Below are positions 1 through 13,215 of a stretch of 64,000 bases of DNA, one piece after another. Made by a program: the position numbers and the translations under genes. Position 1 is the stretch's first letter; each line of letters begins with the position of its first letter. Location of the stretch: positions 41,021,474-41,085,473 of the forward strand of contig NC_067113.1 of NCBI RefSeq assembly GCF_021347895.1, in the 5' to 3' direction. Below the pieces are notes generated by a model. It saw only the letters and a program-made list of their open reading frames with translations. It made no database searches and was not told the DNA's origin. The DNA is from Acanthochromis polyacanthus. Lineage: Eukaryota; Chordata; Actinopteri; Pomacentridae.

Positions 1-1554
1 ATGATCAGGCGACCTCGGTCGAGCTTTTTCCCAGCGGCCTTTTCGGTATTCTGTTCACAAAGCCCCCTCTAAAGACCCTCATTGATCAGCGGCTCCTTAA
101 GATCCTCTCTTCTCGTTCAGTGAGGAGCAACTGTTACATCACTGTCACACAAAATGGATAAACGGCCGTCTGATTTATGAGGAAACGTCCGGATCCTGCT
201 TCCCACAAATGAATGTCTTCAAATATTGGATTTGAGACGTGGGGTCAAAAACAGTACTGGGCAAGATTCTCATGACTTTAACTAAATATGGTTATTTAAT
301 TCCTCTTTCTTCTGACTGATGGAATTGTTTTTCTACATTGTATGAAACCAATATTCTACTTCAGAAATAATTATGTTTGTTTGATCATAATGGTGCTCTA
401 AAAAAAGTCTTTGAATGATCCAATACTTGCAACACATTATGCTTAAAAATATGAAATTTCAGAATTCACACTCGATGGCTAAAAACATTCTTTGAATCCC
501 TGCTATTATTGTGTTTTAGTTGTATATAGAAAATCAATAGATAACCCAAATTAAAGTATCACTCAACAATGGCTTAAAGAACAGTAATCTGGATGATTAA
601 CAAAAGAGAGTCACCGTTTACTGGCTTGGAATTAGAACTTTAAGGAAATGCAGTCGGATTCTACAAACAACCCCAAAGGTAAAGGCAGAAAACTGTGGTC
701 ACACTGATCTAATAATTATTGTCAAAGCAGTGTGTGCCCAAAGCAAAGAAACCAACAACAAACGGATTGTGAAAGTAGTTCCAATCACCTTCTTTAAAGG
801 TGCAACATTCAGAAATGCCGCTTCCTAGAGCATCTCAGAGAGAAACAAATCAACATATTGGCGACACTTCCTCATCCATTTAGTTTCATTTACAAAGCAG
901 AACGGTTGTTTACATTAGAGCCAACAAAAAATAACCCAGCGCACAAATTAGCAGAGTCTAAGGCCAGACTGTGTTCAAATTTTAAAGCTTTAAAAAAAAA
1001 AAAATCACCAAGAAAAGTCAGCATTCGGAGGCAGCAGGAGTTATTGTCGACAACAATCCACGAGCAGTTCTTAGCAGTGATTAACACCCCAAGAAAAACT
1101 ACAGATACTGAGCTGTGCATCGTCTTTTATGCTGTGAGAGTTGGCCATTTTTCCATGCCTATATTGTACTTTATATAAATATGATTATGTGGGTGACCAT
1201 AAAAAACCCTTTAAAGTACTAACTGTGAAGTAGAGAATAACAGAAAACGCTGACTACTTTTTATGCCACGGTTTTGGTTTTCAGTTGAATTGTTATGCAA
1301 CACGCACCTCTTTGCCATTTCATGAACCCACCTGAAGGTTATGTTTCTTTCAAAAAGGAGAATTTCCCCCTCTGATACCAACAAAGGCCCTCACATCCCC
1401 TTCCGACTAACTACCGTGACCTACAAAACTCCAACCCACACACCCTCCAAACCTGCCACATGAATCAAATGCCTTATTTTTATTCATCGCTCTTCTCCTA
1501 TTCTCCCTCAAGCCTTTTCGACAAGGTAGCACCTCAATCACAGCGCTCCACTGC
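1..1554. other. AT-rich intergenic DNA, no gene seen
   Basis: No splice-bounded coding segment, RNA gene or recognisable transposon end was found. Open frames here are short and of simple or biased composition. This stretch is far downstream of gnai1 on the minus strand. Confidence 0.6.
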
Positions 1555-1740
1555 AGGCACGTCCTCCGTCATGCAGATGCAGCCCACAACTTAATTATTC
1601 ATCCCCAATCTATCCGTTAACAGCAGCCTACACTGCAAGTCACTCACCCCCAGTCGATAAATATTCTCTTTGCTAAGATTAGAAGATTTTGCATGACCTA
1701 GATATTAAATCAAGTTATTGTTCCAGCTCTGTCATGCTAA
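1555..1740. promoter_or_regulatory. Candidate conserved non-coding element
   Basis: A repeat-poor stretch with closely spaced developmental-type motifs: TTAATTATTCATC (homeodomain/POU-like), GATAAATATT, TTTGCATGA (octamer-like), ATTAAATCAAG and TTATTGTTC (SOX-like). No open frame or repeat end explains it. This is motif reading only; conservation across fish would be needed to call it an enhancer. Confidence 0.25.
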
Positions 1741-3239
1741 ATTTTGTCTGACAGTGAAGGGAGAAGGGAGAGGAGGAGGAGAGGGTGAGGCAGACGGATG
1801 CTAACTTGAATGAATGCTCCAGTTCAACAGTGACCCCTGCTGTAGAGAGGAGACTGTTTTCTTTCCCTCAGGGCAGACAGCCGTGAGGACACTCGAGTTC
1901 AGCGCAGGTTGTGCTACTTTGTCTTCAAAGTGGGCACTTCTTCATGCCTAAATCCTCAGAGACATCTTTAAAGAACAAACAGCACCTCCTACTGCGTGCA
2001 CACTGTCCATATGCAAGTGTTGTACAGAGTACCAAATACGGCAATGAAAAAACTAGATTTCTCATCTTTATTTACACCTCCTGTCAAAAGTTTTAGGACA
2101 CTTTTGCATTCAAATGAATTACAAACTGTCCTTAAACTTTTGACAGGGGGCGTGTATTCACTCAAAGACGAAAGAAAATATCATGTATTTACAGCTTTCA
2201 TTTTTTTGTGCCTTTTCATTATAATCACTAAACAGACTGTTTCTTAGCAGCAGCAATAAAAGGTTCTTATTCAGTGGTTCTTAACATTTTTTAAATGATT
2301 TAAAAATACTACAAGCAGACAAAAATAAAATGCATGCACACAAAAAATAGAAATAATTGCATCTCAGTTTTTCATTTATTTTTTTGTCCAACTAGCTTAA
2401 ATAAAATAAACGAACAATTAAAAGCTGGTTAAATAAATGTTAAATTATGTGTATTATGATGACATGCTTATTATTTTTTTTGCGAGTATCAAACCATCTA
2501 AATCACCCAATTTTAGTTCAGTGTCAGTGAAAATACTCTCAGTGCAGCTGACATAACAGATGATTAAAGCTAACAAAACGAATAATGATCTAACTGTAAC
2601 AGCAATAATATCCAAGGTTCCTGATTCTTTTCTTTTGCTCCCATCTCCATTCGTAAGGCTGCCCACTCAAATATCTTGACAAGTGTCCTCATGTAGAAGC
2701 GGCGGATACCGAAAGAGACACAAACAGAAGAGCACACCACACAGGAACAATTTTTAATTACAAAATAAGAACTGGATTATATAATGAAAAAGTAAAGACA
2801 GCAAATATGATCCACCCCACCTTAGATCTCCTGCTTCAAGTTGCTCAGTGTCTGTACAGTGACAGTTTGAAATTAGAGACATCTGTGTCCATAAAAACAC
2901 ATGGAAGCAGTGTTACACGTCTAACTTAAATGAGATGCAGCGCAAACAGCAACAACTGCTCTGATTAGTAACGTGTTGAACGGTTGAATGCTGCCTTTGG
3001 TTACTACGGTAACTTGTCCAAAAACACAAACCAAAACAACATATATCACTGTCTATTGAATTATCTTTTAATTTATTAAGAGTAGCAATATAATGATACA
3101 TAATTATTAAAAAAAAACAAACATGTTAACTATTAAATAAAATGACACTATGTATTCGAGCCAAAAATTGTAAAAACAAGTTGTGGAATTTTCCACTTTC
3201 TGATGTTCCTTGAAGAAATCATCAGCAATGTGAGAGACA
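1741..3239. other. Intergenic, purine tract then AT-rich DNA
   Basis: A G/A-rich tract lies at about 1755-1795. The rest is AT-rich with many short A and T runs. No gene or clear element was recognised. Confidence 0.5.
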
Positions 3240-3752
3240 GCGCAGTACTCCACCACTTGTATCATTTCAGACGGAGGAAATCTTTAACAGAAAATGATGT
3301 TGCACCGCGCACAGGCGTGTTATGCATGTGTACGTTATGTACATATACCGGATCACGCGACCTAAATGTTTAGAGGGAGGCGGGAATTGATGGGACTCGG
3401 AAACACCCCCACAGTTTAATCAGTTGTTCCTTGTATCATTTGACACAGAAGTCATGATAAGTCTGCAGCGGTGGATTTGTAGTAGGACCGCAATCATGTG
3501 ATCATCAACAGGCAGCTAACGTGGTGTTCACTTGTTGTCATGGTTACAGTGATGCTGTGCCGCTATCTCACAATGATAGAGAAATCTTTAACCGCATCAC
3601 TGACAAAATCCAATCACTTGGTCCTTGTGTCATTTAAACTTCATCCAAATCCATTTGTTCATTTTTGAGTAACGTTGTGCACAGACAGATTCATGTACAC
3701 CAGTTGTCACATAACTCTGCCGCGTTTCTTGGCAGAGGAATAAACTGCCCAA
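3240..3752 (+). repeat. Family A dispersed repeat, copy A1
   Basis: First of five related copies in the window (others at 16229, 21587, 31444 and 43795). Shared landmarks, in this orientation, are a GTACGTTATGTAC core, TGATGGGACTC, TTTAATCAGTTGTTCC, a GTCATGGTTACAGTGA segment, TTTTTGAGTAACGTT, and an end reading CACATAACTC followed by a CTTGGCAGAG-like terminus. Copies with better ends show short inverted termini like TACTCYGCCAAGG. That and the lack of coding capacity suggest a non-autonomous DNA element of about 0.6 kb. The superfamily was not determined. Confidence 0.7.
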
Positions 3753-4510
3753 ATTCTGTGGAAAATCTAACAAAAAACATGAAGCCACTTGTGTATGAGC
3801 TGTGACCAACAATTATGTGACTAAAATTCAGGGACTTCTCAGCTCAAATGCAGGCAGTGTTCATGGAGAACAGATAGAAGTATGAAAGAAAATCAGAAAC
3901 ATAAGTGGGGAAATATTGATAGAGTCACAGTAACACCTGTTGGCACTTGGAAAATGCTTTTCATGCTGATTCATGGGGATTCCAGGTTTCTTTTACTCGA
4001 TAGTAAATTTACATTATTTTTCCTGATTATGGCATAACTTTGCTAGGCTGCAGAAATGACCCGTTTACTTCTAGACAAAGCAAAAACATGTCCTGAAACT
4101 ACTTAGGGTTCAGAGTCTATTTATGGTTGGTTTATCAATTTAATAATTAGCAAATGGAAAATGTTTTGAGTGGCATGCTATCATTAGTATCTCCTGCTCT
4201 TATCCCCCAGTGCATGTCGGTGTGCTCATCTTCAGAGTATGTCAGGAATGCAGTGTGCATGCAGGACACCTAATCCTGCCTTAAACCTCACCTTCACCTC
4301 TTGTCTGAGGGACAGGTGTAGAACTTGTGCAGGACTGTTGGACTGTTTTGGAAGACAGACTGGGTGAGTTATTGTGGGCGTACTCGCTCTGCTAGAGAGG
4401 CCATGTATGGAGCCTCACACCAGTCCAAGCCTCTACAGCTGCAGCCTTGTCAATGCTAGCAGCATGGTTTATGCTCCCTGGCTGCAGGGAAGAGTAATCG
4501 CATGGTTCTA

Positions 4511-4534
4511 CAGCAGCAGCAGCAGCAGCAGCAG
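4511..4534 (+). repeat. (CAG)8 microsatellite
   Basis: Eight perfect CAG units. They lie in a short open frame with no recognisable protein features, so there is no evidence of a polyglutamine or polyserine gene. Confidence 0.95.
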
Positions 4535-4664
4535 TGAAGATTTAGCATTCCTCTTACCTTCAGCCCAAACCGTCACTCACTCAGAATAGAGCAGCTGCCT
4601 GGAGGCTGCCAGTGGAAGTATACATCATCCACCTATCATATCCTCTTCCTGCTGCTAACCACTA

Positions 4665-4812
4665 TTACGGCGCATGAATCAACGTGTCAAAGGGAAATAT
4701 TCATGAAAGGCAATTAAAATAACTAAGAGATCCATCAACCATAAACACAGGAGCTGTCAAGATTACCATCTTGATGAATATTTATCACAAGAAATGGAAA
4801 GATCAAAGGGTT
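4665..4812. promoter_or_regulatory. Candidate conserved non-coding element
   Basis: A repeat-poor segment with ATATTCATGAAA, CAATTAAAATAA, GATGAATATTTATCAC (POU/GATA-like) and AGATCAAAGGG (a good TCF/LEF-type site). No coding potential. Assigned by motif density alone. Confidence 0.25.
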
Positions 4813-5731
4813 TCCCACTGCTAAAGCACAGGCAGACCTCTTGCAGAGCCGACTAAATGCAAAAAGAAATACATCGTGGTGTTTGCTCAGCGATGAATTT
4901 AGTTAAATGATAAGGATGTTGGTTTAAACAGACACCAGGGGCTTGTGGGAAGACATGGCTGCAGGTGGAGGAACAGTTGAAGAGGCAGAGAGATTTGACT
5001 AACTCCTGCAGGCTCCAATATATTTAGGAATAAAGCCTTAAAGCTGACAAAGATTCTCTGACGGCAATGTAAGACAGATAAAACAGACCAACAGTGTTGA
5101 AAGTGCTTTACTGTGAGTAATGTCGGTTAGTCACCAGAACTCCTCACACCGGGGTGATAACAAAAAGCAAAGTGAATCGAAAAAGGCTTTTGTTCAACGG
5201 TATGTAATATATTGTTGGCTAGGGGGTGGTGGATTCAAAATGTTCAGCATTCAGGTCTGCAAAATTCAACTTGGAATGTCACAGAGTAAAACACAAACAG
5301 CAAAGACTTTTTAGAGTCCTAGACCTCTGAAAAAGATATAGGGACAAAAGGTTTCTGAAGCAGTTTCTGCAGAGAAGAAGGCTTTATCTCAACGTCCATC
5401 TATAGTCGTTGATTAAACCCTGAAAAACTAATCTCTGTGTACCAAAGTTAGAATCCCTTCTTGCCTTAAAATGACTTGACCGTTTGATGTGAAACACGGG
5501 TCAAAAGTGTCCCTAATCCAATGGGAAGTGGGTACGTCCTGACCCACACTGTGCATCAAAGGGGTAAACGTAAGTCTTCCTTTAAAATGTGCTATTCACG
5601 TCAAACCAGAAACCGATTTTAAAGACAAGTAATGTTATATAAAGCCCGACCCTGCAAGTTGATGACGTTAAACGAAATCCTTCCAGTTTCAAGGTACAAA
5701 TGCTCAGGCATAGTGTTGACTGCTTGTTTAA

Positions 5732-6103
5732 CCCTTACAAGGAAATGTTTCTGGAGAAGTATACTAAAACCACATAATCCATAATAATATTGATCAAGTC
5801 TTGCGAGGTCGCATTGTCGTAGACGTTTGCCATATTGAATTTCGGCCGGTACGCAGCCCCAATAAGAGCTTCATAATTGCGGCTTCGTTATAACGACTCA
5901 TACGGCTCTATTGTTTGAAATAAATACATTTGGGTCCAATATTTATACCTTACCATTGGTCGCCTTAAGCATACGGGTGTGTGCATATTTTATGTTAATT
6001 AGCAATCATAAACAAGTCACGCGTGTTGAGCCGAGAATGTTCGGTTTCGGCTGTTTGTACGAGTAAGAGGGAACGAGTATACTCGGTCCCAGCTTTTTAA
6101 GGG
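5732..6103. mobile_element. piggyBac-like MITE
   Basis: A 372-bp segment flanked on both sides by TTAA (5728-5731 and 6104-6107). It starts CCCTTACAAGG and ends CTTTTTAAGGG, giving imperfect inverted ends that begin with CCC next to TTAA, which is the piggyBac signature. No transposase is present, so it would be non-autonomous. The inverted ends are short, so the call is moderate. Confidence 0.55.
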
Positions 6104-6107
6104 TTAA

Positions 6108-8299
6108 CTCAAAAAGCACCATATGGACATTTTAAAAGAAAAAAAATGTATTTTTATATGAGGAAATCTTCTGTCTTTAGTAGAGTGTAAAATATCAGTG
6201 TTCCATAGTTTAGCTAACTGAGTGCTGTTTTCCATGATAGGTGCTCATGGACTGCTGTAGCGCTGCATACATAACCTTTGCCTTATTCTTACTTATTATT
6301 CCTATGATTGCTCTTTCAGGGCTGTTTTATGGATAAAACAGTCCCTAGTCTGGGTATGTCCGGTAACTAGTTTTTTGAACTTCAGGTTAATGCCGTAGTC
6401 CAAGCTGTCAAACCTTCCACCACGATGGCAACAGAAAAGCTGAAAGGGCCGATGATCGGATCATTCCTGTGAACCACCTCGAGTCTGCTCGGAGTTCCTG
6501 CAGTGGAAAAGTGCCTTAAGCAATAAAATGTCAAAAATGGTGATCAGGGCTTGAATATATGTATCATCTGTCTGATTTTTCTCAGCCACGGTTGTAGGAA
6601 TGTTAAAGTTGGTCTGCTGATCCAGGCTGAAATATCTCAATAAGAATTAACGCATGGATTTCCATAAATTCACACGAAAATTCTCTTTCCGGAAGTGCAT
6701 TTCTTGTTTATTTATGCTGTTTTTCTTGTTTTGATAACCTCTCAAAGTTCAGAGTTCAGGAGCCCTACAGCACTACATCACCAGCCGGAAACAACGACAG
6801 TGTTAAGCGAGTTTAGGAACTGGCACAGCGAGGAAATGGAGTGAGACAGATGTCAGACTTTTACAAAGTCCATTAAAAGTATCGTTAAATTTGCATTTGA
6901 CCCGGGACGGAAGGTTGTTAAAGCTCAGCAGATAATTTGAGCATTCGATAGAGTTGAACCACAGTGTTTCCATTCAAGGCTAAACTCTGCCATCAGCATT
7001 CAGACAGGATGAGTTATAGCCTTGTCTGGCCTGAGCCTTGAGTGTTAACCGAATTAAAATTCTGCTCGGAGCAGAGGACGTACCTAGAGGAACCTTTCTA
7101 GCAAGGTGGGTAGGAAGGAAAACTTAAAAACAAAAATGTGGGCACTGGGGAGGCTAGAGGTAAACAATGCAAGCCTTTCAGCCAGGTTTGGATGATTTTT
7201 CCGTGACACCAGCAGGTGGGGAAATGGCATCAGACACCGGGGGCGAAACCTTGGAGGTGATGAGGAGGATGAGCCGGTGAGGTACCTACAGAGACTTTCA
7301 TTACTTCAGTGCTATCACCCTTCTAAAATGTGCTACTCTGCTGACTGTTTGGATCCTCTCTTATCCAGTGGAGCTGATATGTGAGCGAGGTAGAGAGCAG
7401 ATAGCCTCCTGTGCTCTCCATCTGGCTTCGCTTTATGTTTACCAATGAGCCCGTTGAGGAGATGGCGTCATTCAGGACGACAGGTGAGGGTGATGTGCAC
7501 TGCAAGCCTGTCAGCTCGTGTCTGTTCCTCCGGTTTCACCTCTGTGAATTAAGAGGAGGAGAGCCGAGATGGGATTACAACCAAAGGATGCCCATGTTGT
7601 ACCTGACCTGTCTCGTTAGGGTGACTTCACGAGTGGCCTTGGCACCAGCAGGTATTGTATTTCACATTGCACTGATGCTCCCAGATATGAATCAAGAAGG
7701 TGAGCTTTTTCTTTTTTATGCCACAACATTGCTTCCATCTCCAGTGTGAGGGTTTTTTTTAACAAGTATTTAACTTTTGCACTTGTCTGTATTCTACTAC
7801 TTTTACATTTCTGCTACTAAAGCTACTACTACCAGAGATACGCCACTTAAAGAATCCTGAATAGAAATCTATGGGATAATTCCACAGCACCAAAGATGGC
7901 GGCTGTAAGATGCAAGTTCCCCCTGACAGATAACTGATTGCTTCATCGGTTGAACCAGGATGAACATTCAGCCAATCATGTTGTTGAACTGATACAGGCA
8001 TGATGATGTTAAACTGTGCAAGTGTCTACAGCACAAGTACAACCTGCAGGGAGGATGCTTTGGAGACAAAGTTACCAAACTTTTTAAGTAGTAGTTGTCA
8101 GATATGACTGGTGAGTCTACTCTATACATGCAGTTATGTCATGATGATCATTGTAATTGCAGTAATGGCTCCCTCCACATTCATTTGGATAAGGGTCTGA
8201 CCTTGTTAGCCCAAAATAATTCACCGAGATGTACTAGAATGGCTGCCAGTACTCGTTGCATCAGTTAAAGCAGCTACAGTTATTATTTTAATTTTAACA
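6108..8299. other. Intergenic DNA, nothing recognised
   Basis: No splice-bounded conserved frame and no repeat ends that I could pair. The longest open frame (about 112 codons near 7411-7749) has no recognisable motif. Confidence 0.5.
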
Positions 8300-8790
8300 T
8301 TAATCACTATCCATCTTCCACTTATCCAGGGCTGGGTCTTGTTAGCAGCAGGGCGTTTCAGTCTTCCAGCAACATGTACCTGTTCCTCTTGAGGGAATCC
8401 CAAGGCGTTCCCAGGTCAGATAAGATATATAATCCCTCCAGCAAGTTCTGCATCTACCCCAGGTCTCCTCCCAGTTGAGCGTGCCCAGAAAACCTGGGCG
8501 TTCCCGGAAAGGAAGGCACCCAGGAGGCACCCTAATCAGATGCCCGAACAAACTAAACTAGTTGTTTTCAATGTAAAGGAGAAGCGACTCTAGTCTGAGC
8601 TTCCTTTGGATGTCCAAGCTCTTCAGTTTAATACTCGAAAGACATGCATTAAGGCCAGCTGCATCCACGATCTCACTCTTTCAGCAACTAGTGAATATAG
8701 GTGAGGGTTGGAACATAGATCTACTGATAAATTTAGACCTTCTTCTTCCATCTCAGGTCCTTCTTCATAAAATCCCATTCTGCTTCGCTG
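8300..8790 (-). mobile_element. Rex3-like (RTE clade) LINE remnant
   Basis: Reading the plus strand, the segment has the landmarks of the 3' part of fish Rex3/RTE elements in reverse: CTTATCCAGGGCTGGGTC, CAAGGCGTTCCCAGG, CCAGGTCTCCTCCCAG, TAATCAGATGCCCGA and GGTGAGGGTTGGAACATAGA. In intact elements this encodes the C-terminal end of the reverse transcriptase polyprotein and the 3'UTR on the minus strand. Here it is full of indels and stops, so it is a dead 5'-truncated copy. The family name is from memory of the family's text, not a search. Confidence 0.72.
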
Positions 8791-11429
8791 AAAAACATCT
8801 GGTGGTCGACTCTTCGTCTTCATCCTGGGCACAGTTTAAAGAACTGACATGGAGTTGTCATCCACCATCTACAGGATCAGACGTAGGGGTTGGGAGCTTA
8901 GGTGTGGGTATTGCAGATTGTCACAACAAATGTTGATCACATGACTGCTTTATTCTGAAGAAGCCACATGTAGTGACAACCCCACACAGAATATTCACCC
9001 CACTCTGCAGCTTCTCTTAGATCTACAACGATTTGTGTCACCTTTTAGCTCGTTGTTTTGCTTTTCTTGTGTTCTATGACAATGTTTTTGATTACTTTTT
9101 GGAGCACATATGGGTGATTTTTAATCTAAGCAGGCAGCTATTCTCAGCAGAGACTGTTCGGTGAGAAGTGGTGAGGAAAAGCAGTGAGCATCCTCAGGGT
9201 AAAATATGTTCGCCAAGAGCTGGAGGACAGCAAAACAGAGCCAAACAAAAGGGGAATAATACTGGACTTAGATTCACTGGTGGCCATAAGCTTAACCCTA
9301 ATTTAATGCTACTGTTGCTCAGCAGATAGGCAGCTGTGTGCTAACAGGTTTGCCTTATCAAATTAAAAATGGCCACTTTAATTTATTTTGAGCAACTTTA
9401 AAACAAGCGGAGAGAGCATAATGAAATGTGAAATATAGTTCCATCATTCTTACATGGCATCATTATAGTATTAATACAGAAGCATCAGTGTGTCTGCACC
9501 ATGTTACTGTTGTAGCTGCCGCAGGTAGAACCAGCGTGATCTACTTTTCCCGTTTTAACACAGGGACAGCAGAGAAATATGAAGGCTCATCAAATGATTA
9601 ATGTAAGAAAAGAGAAGAAAAATAGGAAATATAGCTTTAGCTTCTGGGCTTTTTCACTCATCTTTGATTTTAGGTGAGTCATTGCATCGCTGGAACATTT
9701 ATGAAATTTGAGAAGTTTAGAGAAAAACATCCTGTTTTGATTGAGCTGTACAAATACCTTGTCTTGCCTTTTAATACGATGTTAGAAGACAAAATGTTGG
9801 AAAGCACAGGTTGAACTGTAAACCCTTATTCTATTATCCATTGTGCGAGATGCTCATCTTAAAAGTAAAGCAGTCAGATAAATGTGGAGTAGAAACTACA
9901 TTTCCCTCTGTAATGTAGAGGACTGGATGTATAATAGCATAAAATGGAAGTGAAAACTACTTGAGAATGGAAGTTGAGTAAATTTACTTGTGTACTTGCC
10001 AAGAGTTTCACCTGAGAAAAACAAGTTCTTCAGCCACACTGTTTTTAGTTCAGTTTTAATCGGCAAATGTGGAAATGCTTTGAGCCACTGGATGTTTAAC
10101 TACTCTCCCCAGATTTATATTTGCCAACCTGTGCTGTTTGGTGCTGGACGGGTTGGATAACTGCTCTGTTTATTTGGGTGAGAACTTGTAACAATGTGTC
10201 ATGATAACCTGCTACTGGTGGAAATAACATCATGGGTTATTTGTCACCATCTTGGCAGTGCCTGGCTAGTTAAAAAATGAACAAAGAGGTGTGAGTTTAG
10301 CCAAGACAAGCTTTGGAAATGTCTCATATTGTTATGTCAGTAACCAAGGTGGTTACCCCCGTAATTATACACAACTTTATGCCTTACTGTAATTTAAACT
10401 GATTAATAAAAATTCACTTCCTGAACTATTGTCATGAATACTGATGTTAGCTATATAGACCAGAATCATTTTTGTACCTGGCTGTAAACATTTATAGTTT
10501 TGCTGCAAAGTTGGTCATTTTAATATAGGTGTCTATTTGGATTAACTCACTTTTAGCCTCAAGTGGCCGTTTGAAGAACTGCAGGTTTTGGCTTTATTTT
10601 TCAACCCCAGAGATTGCTGCTTTGCAGCATTTTTAAGCGACTGCATAACACATTTGCAGAGCAGCAATTTAAAAATGGATCCATCATCTTTAAAACAGTG
10701 CATTCATCTTGATGTTTTGAAACAGCAGAGCAACAAGAACCGTTTCCATTCGTTTTATATTCAGGCTCAATTCACCTGAGTTGGCCTGACAGCAAGTGGC
10801 TCATATCCTTGGCTCCACTGGGTGCCGCAGCACTGATTAAACTCTGATCCAGCCCATAACCACCCACCCTAATTCCAGGAGCTCCGAAATCACACCTTAG
10901 GGGGCCTTTGTGCCTTATCTCAAAGCGAGGTCCGACCATTTAGTGACACAGAACCGAATTGTTCCGTAGAATAAAGAAAAGAAGAATTACAGGCTAAATG
11001 GCGGCGATACAATGTACAACGGTGGTTCTTATCAGAGCGAGACAGGGCACCGGAGGTTTTACCTCAGCTGAGGGTGAAATACAGCAGAGAGGGGAACAAA
11101 CACAGATGTTGGGCTGTCGGTTACAGACAAATTCTCCTCAAAGAATGAGGAAAATGGAAATTCTTCATATTGATCCAGGCTTTGTTTTGGTGTGTCACAG
11201 AGTTACAGCAAATACTCTCTCTTCCTCTCTCCCTGTCACTTTCTCCTCCCCCTTATTTGCAATGAGTCAGTCTCAATAGAAGAATACAGATTTTACTGCT
11301 GTCTCAGTTATGAGGGACATATCCCCTCCTAATGCCGTGCTGACAGACTACTTTCTGCACCAGCAGTGATGGTCCCTCAAAGCTCCATCACTAATTCTAT
11401 CAGACGTCACACACTTGTGGAGACACGAA

Positions 11430-11445
11430 CCCCCCCCCCCCCCCC
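11430..11445 (+). repeat. Poly(C)16 run
   Basis: Sixteen consecutive C residues directly before CATATCTCC. It is a mononucleotide run prone to length error in sequencing. Confidence 0.9.
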
Positions 11446-12769
11446 ATATCTCCCACAGCCGCCTCCAAAAAAGACATGAAAAGCCTCACAGTCTGACAGC
11501 TGAACTGAAAGTGATGCCTGTCAGCATGATAGGCAGTAAAAAGTCAAACAGTGAGACGTACAAAAACACACAGTCAAGTCCACATGGTCAGTGTCCGCTG
11601 AGAGCCACGAAGACACCCACAGCGGTGTATCCAATGTGATGAACACACTCCTCATCACACCACAAAGAGCGAGCGTCTGGTTGGATGTCGGAGTCACATA
11701 TCACACAGCACACTTCCCACTGAAGTCGGATGACTCGGACTGAGCATACCCGAGCGAGACTTAATTCAATTAAATGTGTGACTTTGTTCAGCCATAGAAA
11801 ATATAAACAGAGAGAGAAACAGCCGAGGCTCCACCGTCACACTATCAGCATTCACTTTTACTTTGTTACTGCAGTGGTTTTGACAGAAAAGCTGACACCT
11901 TTCAACTTTAAGGACTCGAGTCATCATCAGACGTCTCACGAAATGAGAAAAATATGTCACAAGCTAAGTAGCCTTCAGAATGATCAATTAAAAAAAAAAA
12001 AAGCATATTATACTCCCTCTAGATTTAAAAAATGAGCTCATTTATTTTGTATGCGATACATACTGCATCATAAATACGGTTAGTATAATGTATATTTTTT
12101 TCCATCATGGATTACGTCATCAGATTTTTTGAGAACTTTTATTTACTGATTCATTTAAGATGAAAGGTTTTGGTCTTTTTTCACAGGTGGACAGCAAAGA
12201 CATGTCAAGAAATGAGAAGACAGAGATTGGAGAATGACTTAATAAAAAGAGAAATGGAGTCTTGGCATTCATGTGGACATTACTTTGACACTAACAATGT
12301 ACTTAGCTATATTAAAGACTGTGGTCAACCTCTCATGATAACCGTGGCCATCAGCTTTCCCTTACAGGTCCAAAAAACTGCTCAGTAACAGCTTGAGGAA
12401 CACAACAAAAAGCCCAGTACCAAATAGGTCGAACATCCATGTGATGTACTGAACAGCTGAGTCAATATATAATTGTGGGACTTCTTGTATCATAGTTGAC
12501 ATCTTTGCTGTTTTCAGGCCTAAAATCAACATGGCCGCCTATAACCAAACACCACATGGCATTTTTAGAGAAAGATTATTCTAAGTTTTATATATACAGA
12601 TTAATAAAATTGAAAGTTATTGATAAGGATATTGTAGTAAACCTGATGACATGCCATCCAGTCTAGACATCGTTAATGTGGTAAATGACTATTCTAGCTG
12701 GAAATGTTTACTGGAATATCTCCATAGGGGTACAGAGGAACATTTCCAGCAACCATCACTCCTGTGTTC

Positions 12770-12903
12770 TAATGCTACATTGTGTTAGCTAATGGTGTTG
12801 AAAGGCTAACTGATGATTAGAAAACCCTTGTGCAGTTATGGTAGCTCATGAATAAAAGTGTGAGTTTTCATGAAAATCATGAAATTGCCTGTTAGACCCC
12901 AAA
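12770..12903. repeat. Dispersed repeat fragment (pair with 61985-62100)
   Basis: Shares TTAGCTAATGGTGTTGAAAG, GAAAACCC.TGTGCA.TTATG and CATGAATAAAAGTGTGAG with the gnai1 intron copy. In that copy it sits beside a GTTACGTTTCAGACCCCTAC stretch. Class undetermined; probably one DNA-transposon-derived family. Confidence 0.6.
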
Positions 12904-13215
12904 CTTTCAAACAGTAGTGTAGATATGCTTTTCTGTTTCTGTGGTCAGATAACAGAATGAGTGTGAAATTGAGACGACGTGTTAACTTCAAGTTACTTCA
13001 TAGCTAGTTGTCTGACAAACTCATCCAATGCGTGAGCTGAATTCTGCAATGTTTTTATGAGGAAGTTAGTGATGAAAGTCCTGGTCCCACGCACTCATAT
13101 GCATAAACTGCCATGTGGTTTTGCCCCATCCTTTCAATTAAAGACACAGAGAGAGTCTTCTTCCTGAAGAAGGCGTGGACAGCAGCAACTGAGGTGCATT
13201 TAAAGCTACAAAGTA

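Larger units (their letters stand above)
3753..5727. other. Intergenic DNA
   Basis: Apart from the CAG run and the motif-rich segment listed separately, no gene, RNA or element end was recognised. Confidence 0.5.
8791..13215. other. Intergenic DNA with minor repeat fragments
   Basis: No gene recognised. A fragment at about 9180-9300 shares AGCTGG...AACAAAAC...TAATACTGGACT-type text with 24040-24110 and is probably an old dispersed repeat. A segment at 12770-12903 matches one in the gnai1 intron at 61985-62100. A 23-base block around 12470 recurs near 17328. A C16 run lies at 11430-11445. Confidence 0.5.

Noticed and set aside
4374..4589. (CAG)8 in an open frame as a polyserine or polyglutamine gene
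   Set aside because: Short frame with no other features and no splice sites in consistent phase.
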